A DNA stretch of 64,000 bases from Bacteroidia bacterium (GTDB lineage: Bacteria > Bacteroidota > Bacteroidia > 2-12-FULL-35-15). The number at the start of each line of letters is the position of its first letter. Within the stretch, counting starts at the first letter, position 1. The stretch spans positions 1-64,000 of the forward strand of contig JAURXZ010000024.1 in the NCBI GenBank assembly GCA_030654175.1. The letters are read 5' to 3'. Shown here piece by piece: positions 44,947-52,967 of this stretch. The notes below the pieces were generated by a model. That model made no database searches. It worked only from the letters and a program-made list of their open reading frames with translations, and was not told the DNA's origin. The position numbers and the translations under genes were made by a program.

Positions 44947-46329
44947 TTACTGCTTGATCAATTTTTGTTGCTCAATAATAATACCGTTTTGTATTATTTG
45001 TAAAAGATAAATTCCACTTTTAAAATTTCCACAATCGATTGTTTTCTGCTCTGAATTAATATTTTCAAATTGCTCAATCTTTTGTCCAAGCGTATTGTAA
45101 ATTCTCAAACTGTATAGTTGGTTTTGTTGGTTGCCAAATTGAATAGAAATAAAATCATTGAATGGATTTGGGGAAATTGAAATATTCGGTTCTTTTGAAA
45201 TAACCGTATTTGAAGACAATGGATTAGTCCCAACCTTATAAATACTTTGTGTTACATTTTGACAAGTGGAATCATAGATGTCATAATTAAATAATCCTTT
45301 TGTAATATCGTCATAGCCATCAAATAATTTACTTTCAATAGTTGCGGAATCGGTTGTGCAAAAACAATTTTGGGTTATGTTTTTGTTATAGGAGGTATCA
45401 TTTTCAATATTGTATTGGGTGTTATTGCAAATACGATTATTTTTTATTGGAACATAATATTCAATACCATTTTCGGTGGAAGATATATGTTGTGATATTA
45501 CTCCAATTACATTATTACTAATATTGTTATTTGTAATTGAACCAACTTTAACTCTGATTCCTATATTATTATTTATAATTGTGCAACTATCAATAACAAT
45601 TTGATCTGAGGGACCTGACCAACAATCAATAGCAAAACTATTGTACTGAAAAAAACAATTCCGTGCTTCAAATGCAGGACAAGTTATTCCGATAATATTG
45701 CTGATAAAAACAGAGTTCTTTATTACTTTACCTGTTCCATTAACTGCCATGCTGTTATTTGTAAAAGTAGAGTTAGTTACTAATACTCCATAATGACCGT
45801 TAATTGCATTAAAATTATTCGCAAACACACAATTATCTATTGGAAAGTTCCATCCATCATAACCTGATGCATTATAATTATTCTCAAACAAAGAGTTCTT
45901 TATATAAGAAGAATTATTGCCTGAACTAATCTCAAAAGTAATTCCGAATGTAGAGTGCTTTATCTTGCAATATTCAAATAAACCAACTGAATTTTGAGTA
46001 ACATTACAAATATTAATTCCACCCCAAGTGTTTGCTATTAAAGATCCATTTGAAATAAATGAAATACTATCAGCGATTGTGCCTATAGCAAATAATGTCC
46101 CTCTGATTTCAATAGTATAAAAGCCATCAATTTTCACTTCAACTCCTGGTTCTATTGTTAGAATTTTACCAGGGAATAAGACGATATTACCTGTAACGAT
46201 ATAAGGTGAATTTACTTTTGTCCAGGTAGTATTGGTGTAAATGCCACCACTTACATTGGTTTGAGCATTTGAAAAGATAGTACTCGTAACAATGTATAGC
46301 AGTATCAAAATGGTAATTTTATTTTTCAT
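44947..46329 (-). CDS. Right-handed beta-helix protein with type IX secretion sorting domain
   Basis: 460 residues. A signal peptide (ILILLYIVTSTIFSNAQ) is followed by a parallel beta-helix repeat region (about 50-330) rich in Asn ladders: IKNSLFENN, VTNSTFTNNSMAVNGTGKVIKNSVFISN, SITNNNISNN. The last 75 residues form a type A sorting domain: PNISISPNPFNDFISIQF, YSLRIYNTLGQ and SGIYLLQI...QQKLIKQ. It is exported by the T9SS. Beta-helices of this kind are found in polysaccharide lyases and adhesins. No catalytic residues could be identified. Confidence 0.9.
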   Translation of the reverse strand: MKNKITILILLYIVTSTIFSNAQTNVSGGIYTNTTWTKVNSPYIVTGNIVLFPGKILTIEPGVEVKIDGFYTIEIRGTLFAIGTIADSISFISNGSLIANTWGGINICNVTQNSVGLFEYCKIKHSTFGITFEISSGNNSSYIKNSLFENNYNASGYDGWNFPIDNCVFANNFNAINGHYGVLVTNSTFTNNSMAVNGTGKVIKNSVFISNIIGITCPAFEARNCFFQYNSFAIDCWSGPSDQIVIDSCTIINNNIGIRVKVGSITNNNISNNVIGVISQHISSTENGIEYYVPIKNNRICNNTQYNIENDTSYNKNITQNCFCTTDSATIESKLFDGYDDITKGLFNYDIYDSTCQNVTQSIYKVGTNPLSSNTVISKEPNISISPNPFNDFISIQFGNQQNQLYSLRIYNTLGQKIEQFENINSEQKTIDCGNFKSGIYLLQIIQNGIIIEQQKLIKQ

Positions 46330-46572
46330 AGAATGTTTATTGTTTTGTTCTTAAAATTGCTAGGTGAAAGTACAAATTTATTTACAGAACAGACTAAAAG
46401 GTATGTGATTCATCAAGAGGCTCGGTGATTTTCCGACATAATTTTTGAAGCATAAAAGATATCATTTGTTTAACAAGAACAACTGGTAATTTGCCACTCT
46501 GCTAAGATGCTCTCGTACAAAGGAGTTAAAAAGCCTGTGACAACCATCAATAATACTACAACTATTATTTAT

Positions 46573-46580
46573 TACTTTTG
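46573..46580 (+). promoter_or_regulatory. -7 box of the MtfA-like peptidase gene
   Basis: TACTTTTG, 26 bp before the TTG start codon. Confidence 0.6.
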
Positions 46581-46606
46581 GTGCCAATAAATAAAAAACG
46601 TAAGCA

Positions 46607-47821
46607 TTGAATTTTACAGAATATATTCAATCACCAATTGCCAAGGAAGTAATTCATAATGAACTTGAACATTCATTTATTTATTTCAAAAACTTAAATG
46701 CGGATCTAAAACAACTTTTCGTTGAACGCACTTCTATATTTATAGAACAAAAAAAATTTGTTGCCCGCCAGCATTTGGATATGACGGATACGATCCGGAT
46801 CATTATTTCTGCTTGCGCTGTTCAGGTTACTTTTGGATTGGACACTTTTACTCTTGATACATTTGAGTATGTGGTAATATACCCGGATGTATATGAATCT
46901 CCGGTTACAAAGCAGATGCACAAAGGTGAAACAAATTTGAATGGGTTTATTTGCCTGAGCTGGAAACACGTTTTGGCGGGCCTAAAAAATCCAGCCGATA
47001 ATTACAACCTTGGAATACATGAGTGGACACATGCTTTACGATTCAATGGTATTAATTATGACCAGACCGATTATTTTTTTGATGGGTATATAAACAAGTG
47101 GGTGGCCAATGCCATGCATGAGTTTTCTCTTTTGAAAAAAGGCCACCCAAGTATTTTCAGGCGCTATGGAGCTGCCAATATTCATGAATTTTTAAGCGTA
47201 TGCACCGAACACTTTTTTGAATCTCCTGATGAATTTAAATTAAAAGCACCCGACCTTTTTGAACAAATGTGTATTTTATTTAACCAGGTGCCAGGCATTG
47301 ATAAATCAGCTCAAATAGACGTTAGGAATGCTTTACTTGGCGTAAGTGATATCGCTGACAACAAACAAGAATCCCCTCTTTTAACAATGGAAGCCTCTTT
47401 TTTCAGAACCTTGTTGAATATGGGATCGGGACTGCTATATTTTAGCATTACTTTGGTCGTACTTTTATTGCAAAATAATGTGACAACAACAGTTCTGGCT
47501 GTGGTTGTTTGTATTCTTGCTCTTGTAATCATGAACAATAAATATTTCACTATCAAGTTTTATGAAAACAATATTTATTTGCAAAGCGGTTTTATAGAAT
47601 CATTTGCAAATAAATTCAGCATTAACTACCGCTCTTTGATCAAGATGGAAATTTATGATGGAAATTATGATACGAGCGTGGGAACTGTATTTCAATTAAA
47701 ATATTACAATGGCAGCAAATTTCTAAAAAAAACGGTGTATTGTAGTTCTATTGATGTTCCCCGCGAAAAAATTGTTTCGTTATTGTACAAAAAGAAAGTG
47801 TTAGTGCGATATCCGAATTAA
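46607..47821 (+). CDS. MtfA-like zinc metallopeptidase with membrane-anchored tail domain
   Basis: 404 residues. The N-terminal 240 residues match M90 (MtfA/DUF980-like) zinc peptidases: VTFGLDTFTLDTFEYVVIYPDVYES, the HExxH site H138-E-W-T-H142, and NIHEFLSVCTEHFFESPDEFK with the downstream Glu ligand. Two transmembrane helices (about 268-285 and 290-307) and a C-terminal PH-like beta domain (YFTIKFYENNIYLQSGF...) follow; E. coli MtfA has no such extension. Start: TTG at 46607, because a stop lies two codons upstream and the next Met would remove part of the domain. MtfA acts on the Mlc repressor in E. coli; the target here is unknown. Confidence 0.88.
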   Translation: MNFTEYIQSPIAKEVIHNELEHSFIYFKNLNADLKQLFVERTSIFIEQKKFVARQHLDMTDTIRIIISACAVQVTFGLDTFTLDTFEYVVIYPDVYESPVTKQMHKGETNLNGFICLSWKHVLAGLKNPADNYNLGIHEWTHALRFNGINYDQTDYFFDGYINKWVANAMHEFSLLKKGHPSIFRRYGAANIHEFLSVCTEHFFESPDEFKLKAPDLFEQMCILFNQVPGIDKSAQIDVRNALLGVSDIADNKQESPLLTMEASFFRTLLNMGSGLLYFSITLVVLLLQNNVTTTVLAVVVCILALVIMNNKYFTIKFYENNIYLQSGFIESFANKFSINYRSLIKMEIYDGNYDTSVGTVFQLKYYNGSKFLKKTVYCSSIDVPREKIVSLLYKKKVLVRYPN

Positions 47822-47869
47822 AACCTAATCATTAATTTCACTATTATTTCCAGTATAATCAATAAAAAA

Positions 47870-47896
47870 AGGCGCTTATGAAGCGCCATTTTTTTT
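47870..47896. terminator. Bidirectional terminator
   Basis: GGCGCTT (47871-47877) and AAGCGCC (47881-47887) form a GC-rich stem flanked by A and T runs, between the convergent peptidase and 47895 genes. Confidence 0.88.
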
Positions 47897-48266
47897 ATTT
47901 TAGAAGATGAACCGGCTCTTCAATAGCCTCTGTTTCAATGACCAGTTCAGGAAGTTTTCCTGAAGGTTTTTGCGTTAGATCTATTCCATGAATTTCTTTC
48001 GCCTGACTTGCAAACCATTTTGTAAACTCATCCGTTTTTTCACCAAATTTTTGAAATGCTCCCTGTGGATCTTCGCCTTGAAGAGTTACAATGATCATAT
48101 CCCCCATTGGAGTGGATTGAAAAAAGGTGCGCTCCTGAACCCCAAGAGCCTTTCTTGATGCATAGAATTCTTTTCTATACTTTGTTTTTAACTCAAGGGA
48201 AAATTTTTTCCATTGCTCTGTTTTACCGGCAAGAATAGGAATTGCCATTGCAAATAATTTTGTCAT
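47895..48266 (-). CDS. Small dimeric alpha/beta-barrel-like protein
   Basis: 123 residues, no signal peptide. TKLFAMAIPILAGKTEQWKKFSLELKTKYRKEFYASRKALGVQERTFFQSTPMGDMIIVTLQGEDPQGAF follows the pattern of DUF6176/ABM-type ferredoxin-like dimers (strand, helix over a K-x-x-x-W-x-x-x-x-x-E-L register, then strand pairs). Function unknown; such folds often bind small hydrophobic ligands or catalyse mono-oxygenation. It has its own -7 box at 48310-48317. Confidence 0.7.
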   Translation of the reverse strand: MTKLFAMAIPILAGKTEQWKKFSLELKTKYRKEFYASRKALGVQERTFFQSTPMGDMIIVTLQGEDPQGAFQKFGEKTDEFTKWFASQAKEIHGIDLTQKPSGKLPELVIETEAIEEPVHLLK

Positions 48267-48309
48267 ATTTTTTGTTATTTAAGATTTTTATGAAATTTTT
48301 TTTACCGGA

Positions 48310-48317
48310 CAAAAGTA
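48310..48317 (-). promoter_or_regulatory. -7 box of the 47895 gene
   Basis: TACTTTTG on the minus strand, 43 bp before the ATG. Confidence 0.55.
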
Positions 48318-48501
48318 TTTGCGGAGAACTTTAAAAAAAATGAAACTGATCAAGTATTATTGTGATTTGAGACACGAGTTAATGTTTCCTAACTCAGTTT
48401 ATAATGTGTGTACTTGGTTTTTTTTATACGTTATAAATTGAGTTGAAACAATAAATTTGCAGAAACTATACGTTTACCAGTTGTTGGAAAAACGGTGTGT
48501 T

Positions 48502-48527
48502 TTTCTTTTGTCGTGATACAAAAGAAA
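48502..48527. repeat. TTTCTTTTGT inverted repeat
   Basis: A perfect 10-bp inverted repeat around CGTGAT, followed by AAACAAAAAATCAAGACGGC. Part of the composite repeat region to about 48720. Confidence 0.8.
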
Positions 48528-48739
48528 CAAAAAATCAAGACGGCAAAATAGCTCCCCACGAGCCACACGCGATTGTTTGCCATCACAGCTCACGCGCTCT
48601 TTCATAATATCTTTGCTCACTAAAGAAAAACTAATAACGATACGCCTGACGTACGAGGGAGGAGCTGAAGCAATTTTTTCAAACCAAGTTTTGGTAGATT
48701 TTTTGCGACAAAAAACTTAGAGTTGGATTGAGCTATTTT

Positions 48740-48913
48740 TTACTTTACTTTTTGTTTTGTGATCAAATCAATTTCGTAGTCGCCTTCGTTTGCATTTTTT
48801 GAAACCCAAGCTGTTTTCTCCATTATTGAAGTAATGTCTGAGTATTCGAAAGGAAGAATTATTTTACTGTCAACGGTTATTATGCCCCATTTTCCATCTT
48901 TTTTTACTGCCAG
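48740..48913 (-). pseudogene. In-frame continuation of the WG-repeat gene beyond a TAG stop
   Basis: Directly after the TAG at 48914-48916 the same frame continues for 57 codons to a TAA at 48740: LAVKKDGKWGIITVDSKIILPFEY, SDITSIMEKTAWVSKNANEG, DYEIDLITKQKVK. It contains another WG repeat (KDGKWGII) that lines up with those upstream. So the original gene was 346 codons and is interrupted by a single nonsense codon. Confidence 0.88.
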
Positions 48914-49780
48914 CTACTTATCAGATGCCCAACCGCTATTATATATAAATGGGACGATCACTTTACCGGTTCTGTCAATGAAACCGTATTTGCCATCTTT
49001 TTTTGCAGGAGCCAAACCCAATTCATCAGAATAACTTTCTATCATTTCATAAATAAAAGGAACTACTGTTTCATTTTTCATATTAATCACTCCACAAATA
49101 CCATTGGTTCCAGCGGGCCAGGTGCCAACAGGCCATATTCCTTTTGAAATTCTTTTTGACCAAAATTGATATTGTACAAGGATTATCACTTTTCCTGTCA
49201 TGTCCATTAAACCAACATTTGACGCGTTTTCTTCACCAAATACCAAAACTTTGTCGTTGGGATAATATTCCAATCTGCCATATTTTGCAGGGATGATCTC
49301 TTTTCCTGTACTGTCAACCAAGCCATGATTGTAGTCGAATTCGCCTGTTTTAATTTTCACAAGAGCGTATCCTTTTTCGAATGAAATATTATCGTCATAT
49401 TTACATGGGATCACTTCTTTTCCGGTAGTATCAATCATTCCATGTTTAAAGGAGGATTCACCGTTTTTAATTCTTACAAAAGAATATCCTTTTTCGAATG
49501 CGCCTACTTCATCGTATTTACAAAGAACCACTTCTTTCCCATTTTCATTTACAAAACCTGTTTTGTCGTTTTGGTTTATTACTTTAAATAAACCGGGATT
49601 ACTTCCGAAGTTATAATCAACCTCTTTATAAGCAGGCTTTACAATGTATTTGTCATCTGCATCAACAAAACCAGTTAAGCCTGTTTTTTCGTCTAGTTTA
49701 CTAAAAACATTTTGAGCATTTGAAACCTGTTGAATACTAATTAAGCTGATCGCCAGAGAAAATAATTTTAATGTTTTCAT
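48914..49780 (-). CDS. WG-repeat protein, truncated by nonsense codon
   Basis: 288 residues as it stands. A signal peptide (LKLFSLAISLISIQQVSNAQ) is followed by WG/KWG-type repeats of about 45 residues: TGLTGFVDADDKYIVKPAYKEV, KTGFVNENGKEVVLCKYDEVGAFEKGYSFVRIKNGE, KHGMIDTTGKEVIPCKYDDNISFEKGYALVKIKTGE, NHGLVDSTGKEIIPAKY, KYGFIDRTGKVIVPFIYN. These fold as beta-rich blades of unknown function in exported proteins. The reading frame stops inside the last repeat; the missing 57 residues follow in frame (48740-48913). The remaining protein might still fold. Confidence 0.85.
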   Translation of the reverse strand: MKTLKLFSLAISLISIQQVSNAQNVFSKLDEKTGLTGFVDADDKYIVKPAYKEVDYNFGSNPGLFKVINQNDKTGFVNENGKEVVLCKYDEVGAFEKGYSFVRIKNGESSFKHGMIDTTGKEVIPCKYDDNISFEKGYALVKIKTGEFDYNHGLVDSTGKEIIPAKYGRLEYYPNDKVLVFGEENASNVGLMDMTGKVIILVQYQFWSKRISKGIWPVGTWPAGTNGICGVINMKNETVVPFIYEMIESYSDELGLAPAKKDGKYGFIDRTGKVIVPFIYNSGWASDK

Positions 49781-49912
49781 TTTTGTATAATTATAAATTT
49801 TTCACCAACTCTCATTCCGACAGGTGTTTTGATGTCAATTTGTTAAGAAAAAGGGTTAGTACTAATTGAAAAGAAAATCAATTTGAAAACAATTTTATGA
49901 CAGTTAAAAGTT

Positions 49913-51271
49913 TTAAGGAAATAAAACACCATCACATTCAATACAATTAACGGTAGGTATCACAGCGTTGTATTTAGTATTAATGGCCTTAATAAATTCA
50001 TTCGCAATTAATGCATATCCTTTTTGATTGGGGTGATATCCGTCCAAACTAAAAAACCCGCCACTTACAAAAGTTGAATTAAAATCAGCTCCATTCCATT
50101 TAATACCCGATTTCACGGAATTAAAATAAGCGTGCATATCCGTTAATGCTAAGTTGTATTGTGCTGCTTTTTGGATGATCACAGCATTGTATGCATTAAT
50201 GGCTGCATCGATCATAAAAACTTCTGAGCTATCCAGTGCGTAACGATCCTTAATGGTATTATACACCAAACCATATTTTTCGCACTTCATTGAATCAAGG
50301 GGCACCGAAAGTGTAATGTATTCTCCGGAATGAAGTTGGCGAACACTGCCATTTGCGGATGCATCATCGATAACGAAACCATTTCGTCCCTGTTCAAAAG
50401 AGATATGCGTTAATCCGGCAGGGACATAAATATCATTTAATGAATCGGCTTGTGTTTGTCTTAGATCCGCATTATCCCAGGCAACCAGGGTATAGTATGG
50501 AAATACCCTAAAATCAGGAATGGTAGCAATAACACCTTTTGCCCCATTAGCTGTAAGGCCACCCAGTATTGTATCCAGATACGCGCTAAAGCTTGCTGAA
50601 GAAGGAATTGCAGAACTTGTACCACCTGTGCTGGCATAATTGTATATATCTTCCATACCCAGCCAGGCAGTAACAAAGGTGGCATTTTGTGCCTTGGCAT
50701 CTCCGTAAACTGTAGAAACACCAGGGTTGCTTGCCATCCGGTTATAATATGGATTCGTATTTTGAGATGAAAAACTATTACCGAAAGCGGGGTTAAAATA
50801 ATCGACAGTATTTGCAAAAGGAATGGCCAGATTTTGAATACTATTACCGGAAATGCCTGCTAAATACGAGGCTGCTTCGGTTTCAGAAATAAATATTTTT
50901 ACCGGTTTTAATGATGAAACACCTTTGCAATCGTTAGCATATCTTAAATGACTTGGGCTAATGAACCAGCTCTCCCAGACTTTACTGTTCAATCCTAAAC
51001 CATTATTATCGGGCATCAAGGCCTGGTTAAATGGGCTTCCGCCAATTAATTTAAATTGCTCCGAAAGCAAAGCTGGTATGGAAAGTCGTTGGCCTTTTTG
51101 ATACAATGCACCATCCTGATATCCTGCCATATAATTTCCGCCAACAGCCACTGTTTTAGAAAAATCAGCACCTCCAGCTCCAGGTTCAGGGATATCTAAA
51201 TTGGGGGAACATGCCGCAAATAAAAAAACAGAGAAGATAAGGGAAAATGAAATAAAGGAAGTTACTTTCAT
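49913..51271 (-). CDS. GDSL/SGNH-like lipoprotein
   Basis: 452 residues. Lipobox LFAAC gives lipidated Cys21. Layout follows the Bacteroidota SGNH-like family: block I VAVGGNYMAGYQDGALYQKGQRLSIPALLSEQF (residues 41-73), a mid-region VTAWLGMEDIYNYAS where SGNH enzymes have G-x-N-D, and block V DGYHPNQKGYALIANEF with the Asp/His pair. In canonical enzymes block I reads G-x-S-x-T; here G44-G-N-Y-M has no serine, so the nucleophile seems to be lost or placed elsewhere. Probably an inactive or altered esterase on the envelope. Confidence 0.82.
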   Translation of the reverse strand: MKVTSFISFSLIFSVFLFAACSPNLDIPEPGAGGADFSKTVAVGGNYMAGYQDGALYQKGQRLSIPALLSEQFKLIGGSPFNQALMPDNNGLGLNSKVWESWFISPSHLRYANDCKGVSSLKPVKIFISETEAASYLAGISGNSIQNLAIPFANTVDYFNPAFGNSFSSQNTNPYYNRMASNPGVSTVYGDAKAQNATFVTAWLGMEDIYNYASTGGTSSAIPSSASFSAYLDTILGGLTANGAKGVIATIPDFRVFPYYTLVAWDNADLRQTQADSLNDIYVPAGLTHISFEQGRNGFVIDDASANGSVRQLHSGEYITLSVPLDSMKCEKYGLVYNTIKDRYALDSSEVFMIDAAINAYNAVIIQKAAQYNLALTDMHAYFNSVKSGIKWNGADFNSTFVSGGFFSLDGYHPNQKGYALIANEFIKAINTKYNAVIPTVNCIECDGVLFP

Positions 51272-51413
51272 TGGTTAGGGAATAAGGAAAAAATAAACAA
51301 TTTTACAATTTAGCAAAAGGCATTTTAAAAAATAATTTAACAATTGTCCAATTATGCAATAGGCAATAGATGGTCATTGAATTGTAAAATTGCCTACTAC
51401 TTAATTGCCTAAG

Positions 51414-51665
51414 TTAAATTATTAAATTACCAACATTAACAGCCTCAACACCCTTAATCTCAGGCGCTGCACGTTTAATTGCCTCCTCAATACCAGCTTT
51501 CAGAGTCATTACACTCATCGAACAGGATTTGCAGGCACCAAGTAATTCAAGCTTAACTATTTTGTCAGCTGTGATCTCAATCAATGAAACATCGCCTCCA
51601 TCCGCTTGTAAATACGGACGCATTTGTTCTAATGCCCCTTCAACTTTTGCTGTTAAATCAATCAT
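51414..51665 (-). CDS. NifU-type Fe-S scaffold domain protein
   Basis: 83 residues, a complete single NifU C-terminal domain: VEGALEQMRPYLQADGGDVSLIEI and LLGACKSCSMSVMTLKAGIEEAIKRAAPEIKGVEAV, with the cluster-binding C45-K-S-C48. Such proteins (Nfu-type) carry [4Fe-4S] clusters to target enzymes. In Bacteroidota a stand-alone copy is often encoded near mrp/apbC; that gene is not in this window. Confidence 0.95.
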   Translation of the reverse strand: MIDLTAKVEGALEQMRPYLQADGGDVSLIEITADKIVKLELLGACKSCSMSVMTLKAGIEEAIKRAAPEIKGVEAVNVGNLII

Positions 51666-52108
51666 CTTTATAATTTGATACTATTAATTAAATTTTAAAA
51701 TGTCTTAAAAATTTGGTCTAAGAAACTATTCTGTTCCGTACTTTTTAAATTGCTTTTCAAGAAAGTAAAGGTAACGAAAAAAATTAATAGTGCCATCAAT
51801 CGCTAAAGAGTGTCAGGGCAAACGCATCTTAATTTTATGTTTTTGACAGGTCGCCTCTACGAGGCTTTGCTTACAAGCGATACAGATATTTTTATAAACA
51901 GGAGGTCCATGCCGGGACTTTTACAAATAGAAAATCCGTAGGAATGACCTGCTTATAGAAATTGTATTACCCTGAAAATAAGCGCCATAGGCGCGACCTT
52001 TACAAACAAATTTCAGATGAATTTGCCCTAAAGAGTGTATCAAATATTTATTTTGAATAAACTCCATGCGTTGCTGATCAAAACCTATAAAAATTGATCA
52101 CGATATAT
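51666..52108. other. Gene-free region with degenerate repeat units
   Basis: 443 bp. Units such as AGGTCGCCTCTACGAGGCTTTGC, AGGTCCATGCCGGGAC and, on the other strand, AGGTCGCGCCTATGGCG recur within 51845-52010 with TATAAACAG/TATAAGCAG between them. No gene was found. Confidence 0.7.
51845..52010. repeat. AGGTCGCxCCTAC repeat cluster
   Basis: At least four related units (two in each orientation) share AGGTC followed by a short palindrome such as CCTCTACGAGG or GCGCCTATGGCGC, and a TATAAxCAG linker. Degenerate copies of one element are likely. Confidence 0.7.
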
Positions 52109-52723
52109 TTATCCCCATGCACTATCACCAATGCTACCTAATATCAAAATAAGTATAAGAAAAGCTAAAACCACAACACTACCCAATATAAGAAGAGCGG
52201 TAAGAAGGCCCGTAATACCCCAGCCTAAAAAAGCCAACAGAAGCCCAACAACACAAAACAACAGCAACATTTGCCATTTTCTTATGGGTTTTGTTTCAGT
52301 ATTATCCGGTTGTTTAAGATTAGGAACGTGAATTGAAATACGATCTCGCTTCTCTACTACTTTATTTTTAATAATTCTGGCCTGAAGTGTTTTCAAAGCA
52401 GCTTTTTTATTTAAAATCAGGTACTTTAGTTTTAGTGTTTTGATTGGCATATCAGAACGAGTTGATTTTTCTTCAGAAGGAACGTACTGATTATTTAAGT
52501 GAATTGGTAAAGAACTTTTGTTATTCAACGAAACATTTATAAAAATGGCATTGTTGCATATTCCACTACCATCGGGTTCATTACAGTCTTTTTTATTTGA
52601 TTCGGGAACTTCAGTACGAGAGGCGATATAATAACCGGGCATATAGGATCGCTTTTGAACAGAGCATGATGCCAATGTTAACATTAAAAAACAAAAAGCG
52701 ATTGTCTGAAAATAAAATCTCAT
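52109..52723 (-). CDS. Lipoprotein with two C-terminal membrane helices
   Basis: 204 residues. The lipobox LTLASC gives lipidated Cys20 after a signal peptide. The middle is charged and without recognised domain (LNNKSSLPIHLNNQYVPSEEKSTRSDMPIKTLKLKYLILNKKAALKTLQARI). Two transmembrane helices follow (about 150-170 and 172-200: WQMLLLFCVVGLLLAFLGWGITGLLTALL...). A lipoprotein with extra helices is an odd topology, but such proteins are known in Bacteroidota. Function unknown. Confidence 0.75.
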   Translation of the reverse strand: MRFYFQTIAFCFLMLTLASCSVQKRSYMPGYYIASRTEVPESNKKDCNEPDGSGICNNAIFINVSLNNKSSLPIHLNNQYVPSEEKSTRSDMPIKTLKLKYLILNKKAALKTLQARIIKNKVVEKRDRISIHVPNLKQPDNTETKPIRKWQMLLLFCVVGLLLAFLGWGITGLLTALLILGSVVVLAFLILILILGSIGDSAWG

Positions 52724-52967
52724 TTGAACCTCTGATTTATAATTTTTAGTAACGGTTTTAAGCTTTTTGCAATTGATTGCGAAACCTCTGAGCGATTAGG
52801 AATGGAATAATACTTTTGAGAATACTAAATTTGTAGTATTTCATTTACCATGGTTAAATGTAATTAAAAATAAGGCACTAAAAGCAAATATCCGATAGGG
52901 ATATTTCGTTATCCGAACACCATTTTTTTTCGTACCTTTCGGCTCCTGAAATAAGCATCAAAAAAAT

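Larger units (their letters stand above)
48267..48739. other. Gene-free region with repeats
   Basis: 473 bp. It includes the -7 box of the 47895 gene and a Bacteroidota-type composite repeat starting TTTCTTTTGT (48502) with its perfect 10-bp partner at 48518-48527. The GC-richer stretch at 48540-48680 has no gene-like frame. Confidence 0.6.
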
